This document shows, one piece after another, positions 24,442 to 33,246 of a stretch of 44,048 nucleotides of DNA (its first letter is position 1; each line of letters begins with the position of its first letter). The translations under genes and the position numbers were made by a program. The notes beneath the pieces were generated by a model that was given only the letters and a program-made list of their open reading frames with translations, was not told the origin of the DNA and did no database searches. Source of the stretch: a virus; IMG/VR virus record IMGVR_UViG_3300042465_005581, positions 1 through 44,048 of that record; one strand, written 5' to 3'.

Positions 24442-25525
24442 CTAAAAATGATTTAAGTTCTTCTTTTACAAACATATAATTTAAATATGGTGATGTATGT
24501 TGCCAATATACGGTCTTTTCTAACCAATCTATTAATTCTTCTTTACTTCGTTTTTCAGCATCCCAGTTTCCTCTACATTCTAACCAAATTATGTTCGGTA
24601 TATTTTCATATTCCGATATTTCATTATGGTCATATCTTTTAATAGACCATTCTACTTGCCCACCATATTTTGTCAATCCATCTTTTTTATAAAACCAAAA
24701 TTTATCAAAATCTACCATATCAAAAAGATATTTAACATATGGTGAATCTTCAAATTGTATTTTAGAATCATTTATCCATGTTGATGGTATAAATTTTTTA
24801 TTTATAACAAACCAAGCTTCACTTTCTTTCGAATCAATTGGTTTCCATAATGGAAAACGGTCTTCGTTTACATAATCCTTTGAAAAATTATTATGCATGG
24901 TGAAACAAATATAATCAATTTTATTAGATTTACAAAAATATTGTATTAATAAAATGTTTTTTAAATATTCTATCATTCGTTCTTCTGCGGAAAATACATG
25001 GTCAACATAATCTTCAAAATACTCTTTAGCATTTGCTTTTACATGTCCATTGTGATATCCACCTGAAAGTATGTAATACCCATCTTCTCCAACGTATTCT
25101 TTTGTATTCCCTATAAAATTATTAATGTGTGCGAAATCCTCATTAATTGGCCATCTATCTTTATCTCTTTCTTTTGCAAATTCTTTATTTAAAAAGTAAT
25201 TATTTTCTTTTTGTTTTTGTTTAGATATAAATGCGGAATTTCTAGACCAGCCACTCCATTGAACTATCACTTTTATATCATGAGTTGCAACTCCTTTATT
25301 TAACAACTTTTGAACGCCATATAAAATTGATTTAGCAATTACTGCATTATCATTTGTTGGATTACCATAATTTAATACTTTATAATCAGGATATTCTTTT
25401 TGTATAAAGTGTGGCCATTTCCATTGTGAAACAGCATCATCCATAAAATCTTCTTCGGTGCCTGTAATTCCTATTCTTCTATATTGCCTAGTAAATGAAC
25501 ACCCGCTTGTAACGATATATTTCAT
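24431..25525 (-). CDS. SGNH/GDSL hydrolase-like 'GCSFT' protein (long form A)
   Basis: The 364-residue protein begins MKYIVTSGCSFTRQYRR, where GCSFT stands for the GDSL nucleophile block (Ser10 candidate). VLNYGNPTNDNAVIAKSILY gives the glycine/asparagine block and VIVQWSGWSRNSAF a core strand. A late block WQHTSPYLNYMFV could supply the catalytic His. GGQVEWSI (about 293-300) is also in the 359-residue paralogue. SGNH enzymes add or remove acyl groups; in a sugar operon this would most simply be an O-acyl esterase or transferase acting on glycan. No signal peptide, so cytoplasmic. Confidence 0.6.
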   Translation of the reverse strand: MKYIVTSGCSFTRQYRRIGITGTEEDFMDDAVSQWKWPHFIQKEYPDYKVLNYGNPTNDNAVIAKSILYGVQKLLNKGVATHDIKVIVQWSGWSRNSAFISKQKQKENNYFLNKEFAKERDKDRWPINEDFAHINNFIGNTKEYVGEDGYYILSGGYHNGHVKANAKEYFEDYVDHVFSAEERMIEYLKNILLIQYFCKSNKIDYICFTMHNNFSKDYVNEDRFPLWKPIDSKESEAWFVINKKFIPSTWINDSKIQFEDSPYVKYLFDMVDFDKFWFYKKDGLTKYGGQVEWSIKRYDHNEISEYENIPNIIWLECRGNWDAEKRSKEELIDWLEKTVYWQHTSPYLNYMFVKEELKSFLDGK

Positions 25526-25526
25526 T

Positions 25527-26711
25527 TTAAATTTTTTCGTTTATTAATTTTACAGATTTTATATACACATCATTTAACATTATATTGTAGTTATTTTTTG
25601 TAAAATGATGGTAATCGTTTTGAAACTCTTTTAATTCGGGTATAGACATATTCATTACCTTTTTTGTAAAACTTTTAATAGAATCCATCCTATCTTCATG
25701 TTCAACTATACTATCATAATCAAAATTCCAAAAATCAAATCTATAAGATAATCCAAATTTTTCTAATAAAGATATGGTATTTGGTTTTGATATTAAAATA
25801 AATGGATGTGATAACATTGTTGGTTTTATAGTTTTTTCTGATATATTATTCCAACTACTATACGTTTTTCTACTACCGGCAGCTCCACTTACATCATAAA
25901 ATCTAGTTTCTGGTACAATTTCAAAAATACTATCCAAATATGTAACCAAATTTATTTGTCCTCCTCTTGAATTATATACATCTTTACTAAATAAATTAAA
26001 ATCACTTCTCTTTGGTAAAAATTTTAAAACCTCAAAAGAATTAAATTCCGCATCATTTTCAATTGGAACAAAATCTCTAAATACAGGTAAATCAAAATCT
26101 ATTCCTGTACACGACCAAATTATATCATCTAAAAATTTATTTTGATATAAAAATTCTAAAAATTTTACTTTATGAAATCGTATATGTCCTGGGTAATAAA
26201 ATGCTTTATGTTTTGGCCAAAAGAATCTTTGTGATTCTTTTATTTTTTTATAAGCAAGAATGTTTCTTGGTATTTCTCTATCATCTCTAATATGATGATA
26301 AAATAAAACTTCAAAATATAAATGATTTTCTCTATTTTTAATTAAATTTTTTGTAATAAAATAACATTGTTTTTTACAAACGGATTCAATTAAATCTAAA
26401 TCACTTTCTGGTATTTCCTGATTATCGTATGTAGCAAAATCAAAAAATATGTTTTTACAATTAAATGTTTTTATAAAATCTTCTAATTTATTTAAAAACA
26501 ATGTGGTTACATCAACCACATCAAATGATATAAATATGGATGTAAATTCATCTATATTTTCAAAATTTACAATTTGAATATTTGTAAATTCTTCAAGTGA
26601 ATTTCTTAATTCTGAAAATGAGTCGGTTTTTTGTGTATTTTTTATTACTTCATATTCAAACTTTTCATTTTCATATTTTCTTATAAACTTAACAAAAGCA
26701 CATTTTTTCAT
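25527..26711 (-). CDS. Glycosyltransferase-like protein (paralogue 2, divergent)
   Basis: The 394-residue protein is Phe/Lys/Asp-rich. The C-terminal part (SEKTIKPTMLSHPFILISKP, SLLEKFGLSYRFDFWNFDYD) aligns with the SEK-x-KP ... PFIL ... G block of the 479- and 456-residue neighbours, although the DESYD segment has become FDYDSIVEHEDR. The N-terminal half is unrecognised. The probable role is sugar transfer in the same glycan pathway. It starts 6 bases after the stop of the 43-residue gene and ends 1 base before the next start. Confidence 0.5.
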   Translation of the reverse strand: MKKCAFVKFIRKYENEKFEYEVIKNTQKTDSFSELRNSLEEFTNIQIVNFENIDEFTSIFISFDVVDVTTLFLNKLEDFIKTFNCKNIFFDFATYDNQEIPESDLDLIESVCKKQCYFITKNLIKNRENHLYFEVLFYHHIRDDREIPRNILAYKKIKESQRFFWPKHKAFYYPGHIRFHKVKFLEFLYQNKFLDDIIWSCTGIDFDLPVFRDFVPIENDAEFNSFEVLKFLPKRSDFNLFSKDVYNSRGGQINLVTYLDSIFEIVPETRFYDVSGAAGSRKTYSSWNNISEKTIKPTMLSHPFILISKPNTISLLEKFGLSYRFDFWNFDYDSIVEHEDRMDSIKSFTKKVMNMSIPELKEFQNDYHHFTKNNYNIMLNDVYIKSVKLINEKI

Positions 26712-26717
26712 AAATCA

Positions 26718-26849
26718 TTAGTAAGATTTGTATACAAATGGGTCTCTTTTTTTAAGTTCATCTAATTTCTTTTTTAATCTTTTTTTCATTTTATAATTTT
26801 CGTATTTTTTAACAAAAAAAGAAATTATTGGTAATTTTTTAATGTTCAT
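26718..26849 (-). CDS. 43-residue basic protein
   Basis: A short frame from ATG at 26849 to TAA at 26718 encodes MNIKKLPIISFFVKKYENYK followed by MKKRLKKKLDELKKRDPFVY and KSY. Its start shares ATGA with the stop of the upstream glycosyltransferase gene (26846-26849), the usual sign of translational coupling, and it fills most of an otherwise unexplained 134-base gap. It is very basic, with an amphipathic helix. Function is unknown; it might be a small membrane-surface or partner protein for the glycosyltransferases. Confidence 0.6.
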   Translation of the reverse strand: MNIKKLPIISFFVKKYENYKMKKRLKKKLDELKKRDPFVYKSY

Positions 26850-27601
26850 TTTTTATTTTTTAATAGGTTAATAAATTCTATATCAGTAAAAATATCATAT
26901 GGTATATTAAATACCGAATATGGATTCCAATTTAACCCCGAATTAACAAAGTTAAATTCAGCTGTACTATTTATTTTTTTATCAAAGGTTTCATCATTAA
27001 ATAATGTTTTTTCAAAGTTTCCCAATGTTTTTGCGTAATCACCTTTCATCCAAAACATATTGCCAGCATAAGTAAAACAATTCCACATTGGTTCATTCAA
27101 AAAAGTACCAATGGTATTATACTCCGTATTTTTAAAAATAGATATACATTCCTTATAATTTTTTATAAGATAATGTTCCATTATTTGCTTCCAATTATTG
27201 GTAAATCTTTCATAGTTTAATCTATGTAAAGTATCTCTATTTATTTTTTTATTTGGGTCATCTTCCAAAGAATGCGTTACTCCTTTTACGTGAAAATATA
27301 AAATAAAGTCATCACTATTAAATTTTTCCTTATCTTCTAAAATACAATCCAATGTAACCCACTCATTCCTATATTCCGTTTCATCTACAAATTTTCGTAT
27401 TTTATAATCATTTTTTTCTAACCAATTTTTAATTTGAACACTCGAATCGTTTTTTGATTTCTTGTCTTGTTCTTTACCGGTTAAAATAATAATGTTTAAT
27501 TCAAAATTTTCTTCAATAGAATTTTTTAATAAATCCAATTGTTTTTTAACAATATCAAAGCAGTTTCTTACGGTATATATGTGATAATATATTCGTATCA
27601 T
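26846..27601 (-). CDS. Glycosyltransferase-like protein with HxKG and GNxFW motifs
   Basis: The 251-residue protein has MIRIYYHIYTVRN at the start, DDFILYFHVKGVTHS (98-111), WKQIMEHYLIKNYKECI (137-153) and YAGNMFWMKGDYAKTL (178-193). The combination YxHxKG ... W..M ... AGNxFWxK..Y is shared by a group of putative glycosyltransferases found in capsule/LPS loci and large viruses. The donor sugar is not predictable. Its ATG overlaps the TAA of the PYR-domain gene by one base, and its stop overlaps the 43-residue gene. Confidence 0.6.
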   Translation of the reverse strand: MIRIYYHIYTVRNCFDIVKKQLDLLKNSIEENFELNIIILTGKEQDKKSKNDSSVQIKNWLEKNDYKIRKFVDETEYRNEWVTLDCILEDKEKFNSDDFILYFHVKGVTHSLEDDPNKKINRDTLHRLNYERFTNNWKQIMEHYLIKNYKECISIFKNTEYNTIGTFLNEPMWNCFTYAGNMFWMKGDYAKTLGNFEKTLFNDETFDKKINSTAEFNFVNSGLNWNPYSVFNIPYDIFTDIEFINLLKNKK

Positions 27602-28131
27602 TATTTGTTGTATAATTGTGGGTATTCGGCCAATATATGTATTCCGCCTTTTTCTATAGCATTTTTATATGCAAATTCTACATCACTATCCGTTTTTAAA
27701 TCATAAAATGTAATATTAGGACACATTGATTTGAATTCATTTATATAGTTTGCTTTATGCTGATGACCTGGATCTAATGGTACATCCGAACCCTTACCTA
27801 CTCTTATTAGGATATTTACTTTTTTACCAGTCATTAATTCGAACTTATCAAGATGATTTATAAGTTGATTTGCCGCGGATATTAAAAAATCCCATCTAGG
27901 ATAAAATGATATTACAGTTTTTCCTGTGATGGCCAATCCCAAACTCATGCCCATTTGTGTTTCTTCCATAACAGGCGTTTCAATCATTTTTTCTTTTGGG
28001 ACATCTCCTAATGTTGTACTCATAGGGTTTCCAGGAAAAACTATTTGTTGCCCAATAAAAATTGTATTATCTAATTTAGCTAAATTAGACATTGCATTTG
28101 TTAATGCTATTTTATATTCAGTTGGTTCCAT
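27601..28131 (-). CDS. Thiamine-diphosphate enzyme PYR-domain subunit (E1-beta-like, minimal)
   Basis: The 176-residue protein matches the transketolase pyrimidine-binding domain of 2-oxo-acid dehydrogenase E1-beta: NAMSNLAKLDNTIFIGQQIV, EKMIETPVMEETQMGMSLGL with the likely cofactor-activating Glu56, YPRWDFLISAANQLIN, and VNILIRVGKGSDV followed by a GHQH. Ordinary E1-beta is about 325 residues; the C-terminal transketolase domain that contacts the E2 core is absent. A complementary PP-domain gene lies at 33224-33853, so the pair could form a minimal heteromeric enzyme. In a sugar operon it probably performs ketol or acyl transfer rather than dehydrogenase work, which is an inference. Confidence 0.8.
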   Translation of the reverse strand: MEPTEYKIALTNAMSNLAKLDNTIFIGQQIVFPGNPMSTTLGDVPKEKMIETPVMEETQMGMSLGLAITGKTVISFYPRWDFLISAANQLINHLDKFELMTGKKVNILIRVGKGSDVPLDPGHQHKANYINEFKSMCPNITFYDLKTDSDVEFAYKNAIEKGGIHILAEYPQLYNK

Positions 28132-29123
28132 TATGGTTTAGAATTTGGATTAAATTGATGTTTATTTGCTTTATACCACTCAATTGTTTCTTTCAACGCT
28201 TGCTTAAGGTCTCTCTTTGGTTTCCATCCTAATGCATTAATTTTTTTAGATGAAAGCAATCTAACAGGAATCATTGGTGCTTTATTGTTTACATATTCAA
28301 CTGGAAAATGATTGTCATCTAAATCTTTAATCCAACCCAATACTTCGTTTACACCAAATCCTTCACCATAACAAACATTGAAAATATCATATGTATCACA
28401 ATTTTCTGCTACAAAAATAAAACCATCAGCCATATCTTCAACATGCAATAGGTCTCTTACTTCTGTACCATCACCCCAAATTGGAATTGGATTTAAACGG
28501 TCTGCTACCTTACGAATATTTGCCGGAGTAACGTGACATTTTTCGTAATCAAATTTATCGTTTGGTCCGAATGCGTTTGAAGGTCTAACAATCAAACACT
28601 GCATTGGGTTGTGGATTTGATTTGAAAAGAAATCACAAAGTGTTTCAGTATATCTTTTCATACCACCAACTGCTTTATAAACAGGCACCATTGGAGTTGC
28701 ATGTACATTCATATCTTCTGTACACCAATCCGATTTCATATCAGGATAAACCGTATTAGATGAAATGAAAAGGAATTTTTTAACACCATTCTTCCAACTT
28801 TGCTCCATTAAGTTTACATTCATTTCAATGTTTGGAGTAACGTGTAACAACGGATTATATTTTGTATCTAATGCGTTTGAAGTGTTTGCTGCACAATGAA
28901 ATACCACATCAATATCTTTACTCATTATTTCGCAAAAGTCTGCGTTTTGTAAATCACCAATATGATGTTCAATTGATTCACATCCTTCGAAATCCATTCT
29001 CAATCCTCTGCTGAATGATGTTGCTCTCAAGTTTCTATATCCTTTTTCCCATAATAATCTTAATAGGTGTGAGCCGATAAAACCACTTGCTCCTGTAACT
29101 AAAATTTTGTCTGTTTGTTTCAT
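28131..29123 (-). CDS. NAD-dependent nucleotide-sugar epimerase/dehydratase (SDR), paralogue A
   Basis: The 330-residue protein has the Rossmann motif TGASGFIGSHL (10-20), VVFHCAANTS, FLFISSNTVYPD (SSN triad region) and a WGDGTEVRDLLHVEDMADGF substrate segment, typical of extended SDRs that epimerise, dehydrate or reduce nucleotide sugars. In place of the YxxxK motif the sequence is AVGGMKRYTE: Lys156 is present but the Tyr position (152) is Val. Tyr149 is nearby. It begins 3 bases after the SGNH gene stop and ends sharing one base with the PYR gene. The exact sugar is unknown. Confidence 0.8.
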   Translation of the reverse strand: MKQTDKILVTGASGFIGSHLLRLLWEKGYRNLRATSFSRGLRMDFEGCESIEHHIGDLQNADFCEIMSKDIDVVFHCAANTSNALDTKYNPLLHVTPNIEMNVNLMEQSWKNGVKKFLFISSNTVYPDMKSDWCTEDMNVHATPMVPVYKAVGGMKRYTETLCDFFSNQIHNPMQCLIVRPSNAFGPNDKFDYEKCHVTPANIRKVADRLNPIPIWGDGTEVRDLLHVEDMADGFIFVAENCDTYDIFNVCYGEGFGVNEVLGWIKDLDDNHFPVEYVNNKAPMIPVRLLSSKKINALGWKPKRDLKQALKETIEWYKANKHQFNPNSKP

Positions 29124-29126
29124 AAT

Positions 29127-30206
29127 TTATTTTTTAAAAATATCCCAATTTAATACTACGTCATTTACAAATTTTCTTGCCAAATTAGATGATGTATGCC
29201 CATACCAACTTCTATTTAAATATTTTCTTTGGTCATCAAAATCCATTCCATTCATTTCTCTCCACAAAACATTTGGTAAATCTGTTTTTTCATTTTCATT
29301 AAAATTTGCAATAGACCATTCTATAATTCCTCCCATTTTATGTATATTTGGTTGTTCATAAAACCAAAAATGCTTATCAAAATCTATTCTATCAGAATAT
29401 AATTTTACATAAGGGTTTTGCTCATTTAAATTTGTATCGTTCCAAGTATTGCAAATAATTTTATCTTTAATTATACAATCATATACATCTGAATTTTTTC
29501 TTTTTCTTTCTTCATCATAATATGGTGGTGTTTTACTTTCTTGCAAATATCCTTTTGAAAAATTATTATTCATTTGAAATGAATGAATTTTTTTAACTCC
29601 TAAATTTTCTAAATAAGAAATTAATCCTACAACTTGCTCAAACCAATCCAAATATCTTTCTTCTTTTGATAAGACGGTATTAAAATATTCTAATGAAAAT
29701 TTTTCCATACCATCTGGATTTTGCGTATCTGAAAAATATCCACCTGTTAAATAGTAATATCCATGTTGGTATGTATTTTCTTTATATTTCCATCCTAAAA
29801 AATCGTTAGTATGTGGTGGACTATCATTTCTTTTTATAAATCTTCTTAATAAATTATCATCTCTATGTAAATAAAGTTCCGGTGATATAAACCAAGAATT
29901 TCTTGTCAAAGATGTCCATTGAGCAATTACAATAATATCTTCGGGATTTACACCTTTATTATAAACTAAATCATTTACTTTATAAAATATAGACCTACAA
30001 ATTGTTTTATTATCATTTGTTATGGCACCGTAATTATAACATTCCGCATCTACACCCATCGTTTTCCACAACCAATGAAACCAGGTCCAAATTTCTGTTT
30101 CATCATTCTTCCATCTATTTTCACTTTTATTACCTGGGTCAACATTTGGTCTATAATTGTTTGTGAACGAGCACCCTGATGCTATTATGTGTAGTTTATT
30201 TTGCAT
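29127..30206 (-). CDS. SGNH/GDSL hydrolase-like 'GCSFT' protein (long form B)
   Basis: The 359-residue protein begins MQNKLHIIASGCSFTNNYRP (candidate Ser13). CYNYGAITNDNKTICRSIFY is the Gly/Asn block and IVIAQWTSLTRNSWF the core strand. GGIIEWSI and YGHTSSNLARKFV near the end match the long form A protein at 24431-25525, so the two are paralogues. The proposed role is acyl removal or transfer on a sugar or glycan intermediate in the cytoplasm. It starts 3 bases after the 223-residue SGNH gene. Confidence 0.6.
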   Translation of the reverse strand: MQNKLHIIASGCSFTNNYRPNVDPGNKSENRWKNDETEIWTWFHWLWKTMGVDAECYNYGAITNDNKTICRSIFYKVNDLVYNKGVNPEDIIVIAQWTSLTRNSWFISPELYLHRDDNLLRRFIKRNDSPPHTNDFLGWKYKENTYQHGYYYLTGGYFSDTQNPDGMEKFSLEYFNTVLSKEERYLDWFEQVVGLISYLENLGVKKIHSFQMNNNFSKGYLQESKTPPYYDEERKRKNSDVYDCIIKDKIICNTWNDTNLNEQNPYVKLYSDRIDFDKHFWFYEQPNIHKMGGIIEWSIANFNENEKTDLPNVLWREMNGMDFDDQRKYLNRSWYGHTSSNLARKFVNDVVLNWDIFKK

Positions 30207-30209
30207 GGA

Positions 30210-30881
30210 TTAAATATAATTAAAATTTTTCAATTTATCAAATAAATATTTTGCCCAATTTACATGCCCTTCTAAATCAGGATGTTCTGACATCGGTGTA
30301 TTTGTATACTTTCCAAAAGAAATATCTAAAAATTTTTCATTTGTAAAATCATATACATCATTTAATTTAACCGCATCCCAACCGAAAAAATTTATATGTT
30401 TTATTCCTAAATTTTCTAACATATTAAATGTAGATATTTGATAACATAAAGATGATGTTATAGAATAATCATTATTGGTTAAATTATATGTGTAATCATC
30501 TATAATTTTACCATATTTTTCTATAATTTCTTTTTGCTTTTCATTTGTATAAGAATGTGCTTTTGGATTGTTTGCAACATCTTGTCCAAAAAGAAATTCT
30601 AAACTCATAAAGTTATTATGCGGTGAATAAAAAATATATCCTTCTTTTGTAACAACTTCTTCTCTATTTGGACCTGTCCATTGTACTAATAAAATATCTT
30701 CTTTATTCCAATTTTTTAATAGAGAAATGGTTTTTCTAAAAACGTATTTATTAGAGTGCCCACCTTCACCAAAATTATCATATTCGCAATTACATAAATC
30801 AGCAAGATGTCTGGTATACGCATTATGTCTACCTACACCAGTTCCTTCTGTAAAGGAACACCCTACTGAAACTATTTTCAT
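30210..30881 (-). CDS. SGNH/GDSL hydrolase-like 'GCSFT' protein (short form A)
   Basis: The 223-residue protein has SVGCSFTEGTGVGRHNAYTR with candidate Ser9, DNFGEGGHSNKYVFRK as the Gly block, ILLVQWTGPNREE as core strand and EHPDLEGHVNWAKYLFDKL (199-217) as the C-terminal His block (His200 or His206). That is the usual SGNH length and order. The Asp expected three residues before His200 is Met, so the triad may be incomplete or use Asp202. It overlaps the epimerase gene by one base. Confidence 0.65.
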   Translation of the reverse strand: MKIVSVGCSFTEGTGVGRHNAYTRHLADLCNCEYDNFGEGGHSNKYVFRKTISLLKNWNKEDILLVQWTGPNREEVVTKEGYIFYSPHNNFMSLEFLFGQDVANNPKAHSYTNEKQKEIIEKYGKIIDDYTYNLTNNDYSITSSLCYQISTFNMLENLGIKHINFFGWDAVKLNDVYDFTNEKFLDISFGKYTNTPMSEHPDLEGHVNWAKYLFDKLKNFNYI

Positions 30882-31879
30882 TACAATCTACTTTTATATT
30901 CTTTAATAGATTGCATGATACCTTCCTTTAAAGATGTTTGCGGAAGAATACCATATTCTTTTTGTTTTTTAGCACCTAAACATCTAATTGGGTCACCATT
31001 AGTTTTAGATTCATCCCAAATAATATTTTTAGTTTTGCCTGTAAGTTCGGTGTAACATTCAACGATGGTTTCAATTGTTTCTTTAATTGTCACTGCTTCC
31101 GCACATCCAAAGTTAATAATATCACTAACTTCTTTTTTAACTACATCAATTGATGCCTGTGCAACATCATCACCAAATACAAAATCTCTACGAGAAGAAC
31201 CATTTCCCCAACATACCATATCATCACCCTCTACATTAAATAATTTCCAAATGTTAGAAGAGATTACAGTTGCATCTTGTGCAAAATTATCATTGATACC
31301 ATAGATGTTTGAAGGTCTAATTACTGTCCAATTTTTCCAACCATACTGAACTCTTAATGAATCTAATGTTAATTCACCCATTCTTTTTGTCCAACCTGGA
31401 TGCCAATCTAAACGAGATGGAGTTGATGCCCAAGTTTCTTCCTGATTCCATGTATCTTCTTCGTTCATTACTTCTGCTGGCTTATAAACACCAACGGATG
31501 AAAGGTATACAAACCAATCTACTTTTGCATCAAAAGATGCTTTAATCATATTGGTATTAAACATCAACATTGGGAATAGATAATCCGCCGGTTGTGTTGA
31601 TGAACGAGCTGGTGAACCTTTTACACCTGCTATGTGTAATACGATATCAATTTTATCCATTGTAAATAAATTTTCACAATGAGATAAATAAGTTAAATCG
31701 GTTTTAACCAATTCCAATCTATCTTGGTATTGTCCTTTTAAAAAGTTTAGGTTTTCACTAAATTTAAGGTCTACCGCATATACTTTTGCAGCACCTTCAT
31801 CTAAACATTTTTTAACTGCTGGTAATCCGACTAATCCGTTTGCGCCGGTTACAATAACTTTTTTTCCTGTAAACTTCAT
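30881..31879 (-). CDS. NAD-dependent nucleotide-sugar epimerase (SDR), paralogue B
   Basis: The 332-residue protein has VIVTGANGLVGLPAVK (8-23), LHIAGVKGSPARSS, FVYLSSVGVYKP and WTVIRPSNIYG, the layout of GDP-fucose-synthase/UDP-hexose-epimerase-type extended SDRs. The active-site motif reads HPGWTKRMGEL: Lys165 is kept but the position of the catalytic Tyr (161) is Pro. The paralogue at 28131-29123 also lacks this Tyr. WGNGSSRRDFVFGDDVA is the substrate-binding segment. It starts 4 bases inside the end of the upstream glycosyltransferase-like gene. Confidence 0.8.
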   Translation of the reverse strand: MKFTGKKVIVTGANGLVGLPAVKKCLDEGAAKVYAVDLKFSENLNFLKGQYQDRLELVKTDLTYLSHCENLFTMDKIDIVLHIAGVKGSPARSSTQPADYLFPMLMFNTNMIKASFDAKVDWFVYLSSVGVYKPAEVMNEEDTWNQEETWASTPSRLDWHPGWTKRMGELTLDSLRVQYGWKNWTVIRPSNIYGINDNFAQDATVISSNIWKLFNVEGDDMVCWGNGSSRRDFVFGDDVAQASIDVVKKEVSDIINFGCAEAVTIKETIETIVECYTELTGKTKNIIWDESKTNGDPIRCLGAKKQKEYGILPQTSLKEGIMQSIKEYKSRL

Positions 31880-33246
31880 TTGTAATTTTTTAAATTTTCA
31901 ATAAACATATTTCTATTTGCAAATTCCATTGCATAATTTCTATTGTATTCTAATATAGGTATAATAGATATATACCAATTGTGTATTTCATCCAAACTTA
32001 ATTCAGATATTCTTTTTATTTCATTACATATCATTTCAAATCGTTTTCCATCATTATACTCCAAATCATAACTTTCATCTATAAAACCATCAAATGTTTT
32101 AAATCCTAGCGACCTAAAATATTTTAAATAGCCGGGTGCACCGAATAAAATAAATGGTTGTAACACAGTTATTGGATTTATTATTTTTTCTGTTGGGAAA
32201 ATATCTTTTGCAAAATTTGTTTCTGTTACAATGTGAATATATGAATCTAAATAAATTTCTTTTTTGAATGCTCTCATTGATTCAAATGATTCTTTTTGTG
32301 ATTCCGTTAAACTAAAAGTATCCATTTCAATTGGTAATCTATTTACAAATACATCGGATGCATTTTTTAACTTATCATAAAACGATTTATCAAGTCCATC
32401 TAAAATTGGTTTTTGTTCTGCTTTTTTTAAAAATGAACAATAAAACTTTTGCCATAAATTTTCAGATTCTATGTAACAACCTAAACTAAATCTATGATGT
32501 TTATTTGAATTTCTATTTGGACATACAAACCATTTATTTCTTTTTTCTCGTATATCTTCTATATTAAACCATTCGGATTTATAACCCAATATAGTGTTGC
32601 TATTTTCTTTCAAATCTGTAACCTTTTTACAACTAGAAATTAATAAGTTATCTTCAAAATAAAAATTAAAACCAAATGATTTTACTTCTGGATATAATTC
32701 TAATAAATTTGAAGTTCCTAAAAAGAAAATAAACATTTCAGCAGATAGGCCGATTTCTATTACATCTGAATAAAATTTATTCATAAAATGGATATCGGAA
32801 AAAGGTTCATGGGATTCATTTATAACAAATATTAATCTATTTAATTTAGCAAGTTCAATTGCTTCCTTTGATATAACATTTTTAAAATTTGTATAATATT
32901 TTAATCCTGTTTCTGTACTTTTTTGTTCATCATAAATAAATTGATTATGATTTCCATATATTTCTATTGGATAAAATAAAAGATTTCCATTATAATTTTC
33001 GTAATCTATTTCTTTTATAATTGTATAGTTTCCAGAATACTTAAATAATATATTTCCTCTTAATTCCGAATGGTTTGATGATATCTTAAATTTTTTTCTT
33101 AATTTCTCAAACCAATCCTCATCTACTAACGTATCTGCATATTTGTAGCACAATTCATGCCAACCATTTGGATATGGTTGATTTCTAATTTTATCAAATC
33201 TATCGTATGCTAAAGTTATCATATTAAAAAGGAATCCACTTTCCAC
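31876..33246 (-). CDS. Glycosyltransferase-like protein (paralogue 3)
   Basis: The 456-residue protein shares the C-terminal block of the 479-residue protein: IVTETNFA, PTEKIINPITVLQPFILFGA, LKYFRSLGFKTFDGFIDES and YDLEYNDGKRFEMI. This pattern indicates a conserved nucleotide-sugar-binding domain. The N-terminal half is divergent, with NKWFVCPNRNSNKHHRF near the middle (compare DFLMLNRHWKLHR in paralogue 1). Its first 23 bases overlap the E1-alpha-like gene, so a later start is possible. Specific sugar unknown. Confidence 0.55.
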   Translation of the reverse strand: MESGFLFNMITLAYDRFDKIRNQPYPNGWHELCYKYADTLVDEDWFEKLRKKFKISSNHSELRGNILFKYSGNYTIIKEIDYENYNGNLLFYPIEIYGNHNQFIYDEQKSTETGLKYYTNFKNVISKEAIELAKLNRLIFVINESHEPFSDIHFMNKFYSDVIEIGLSAEMFIFFLGTSNLLELYPEVKSFGFNFYFEDNLLISSCKKVTDLKENSNTILGYKSEWFNIEDIREKRNKWFVCPNRNSNKHHRFSLGCYIESENLWQKFYCSFLKKAEQKPILDGLDKSFYDKLKNASDVFVNRLPIEMDTFSLTESQKESFESMRAFKKEIYLDSYIHIVTETNFAKDIFPTEKIINPITVLQPFILFGAPGYLKYFRSLGFKTFDGFIDESYDLEYNDGKRFEMICNEIKRISELSLDEIHNWYISIIPILEYNRNYAMEFANRNMFIENLKNYK

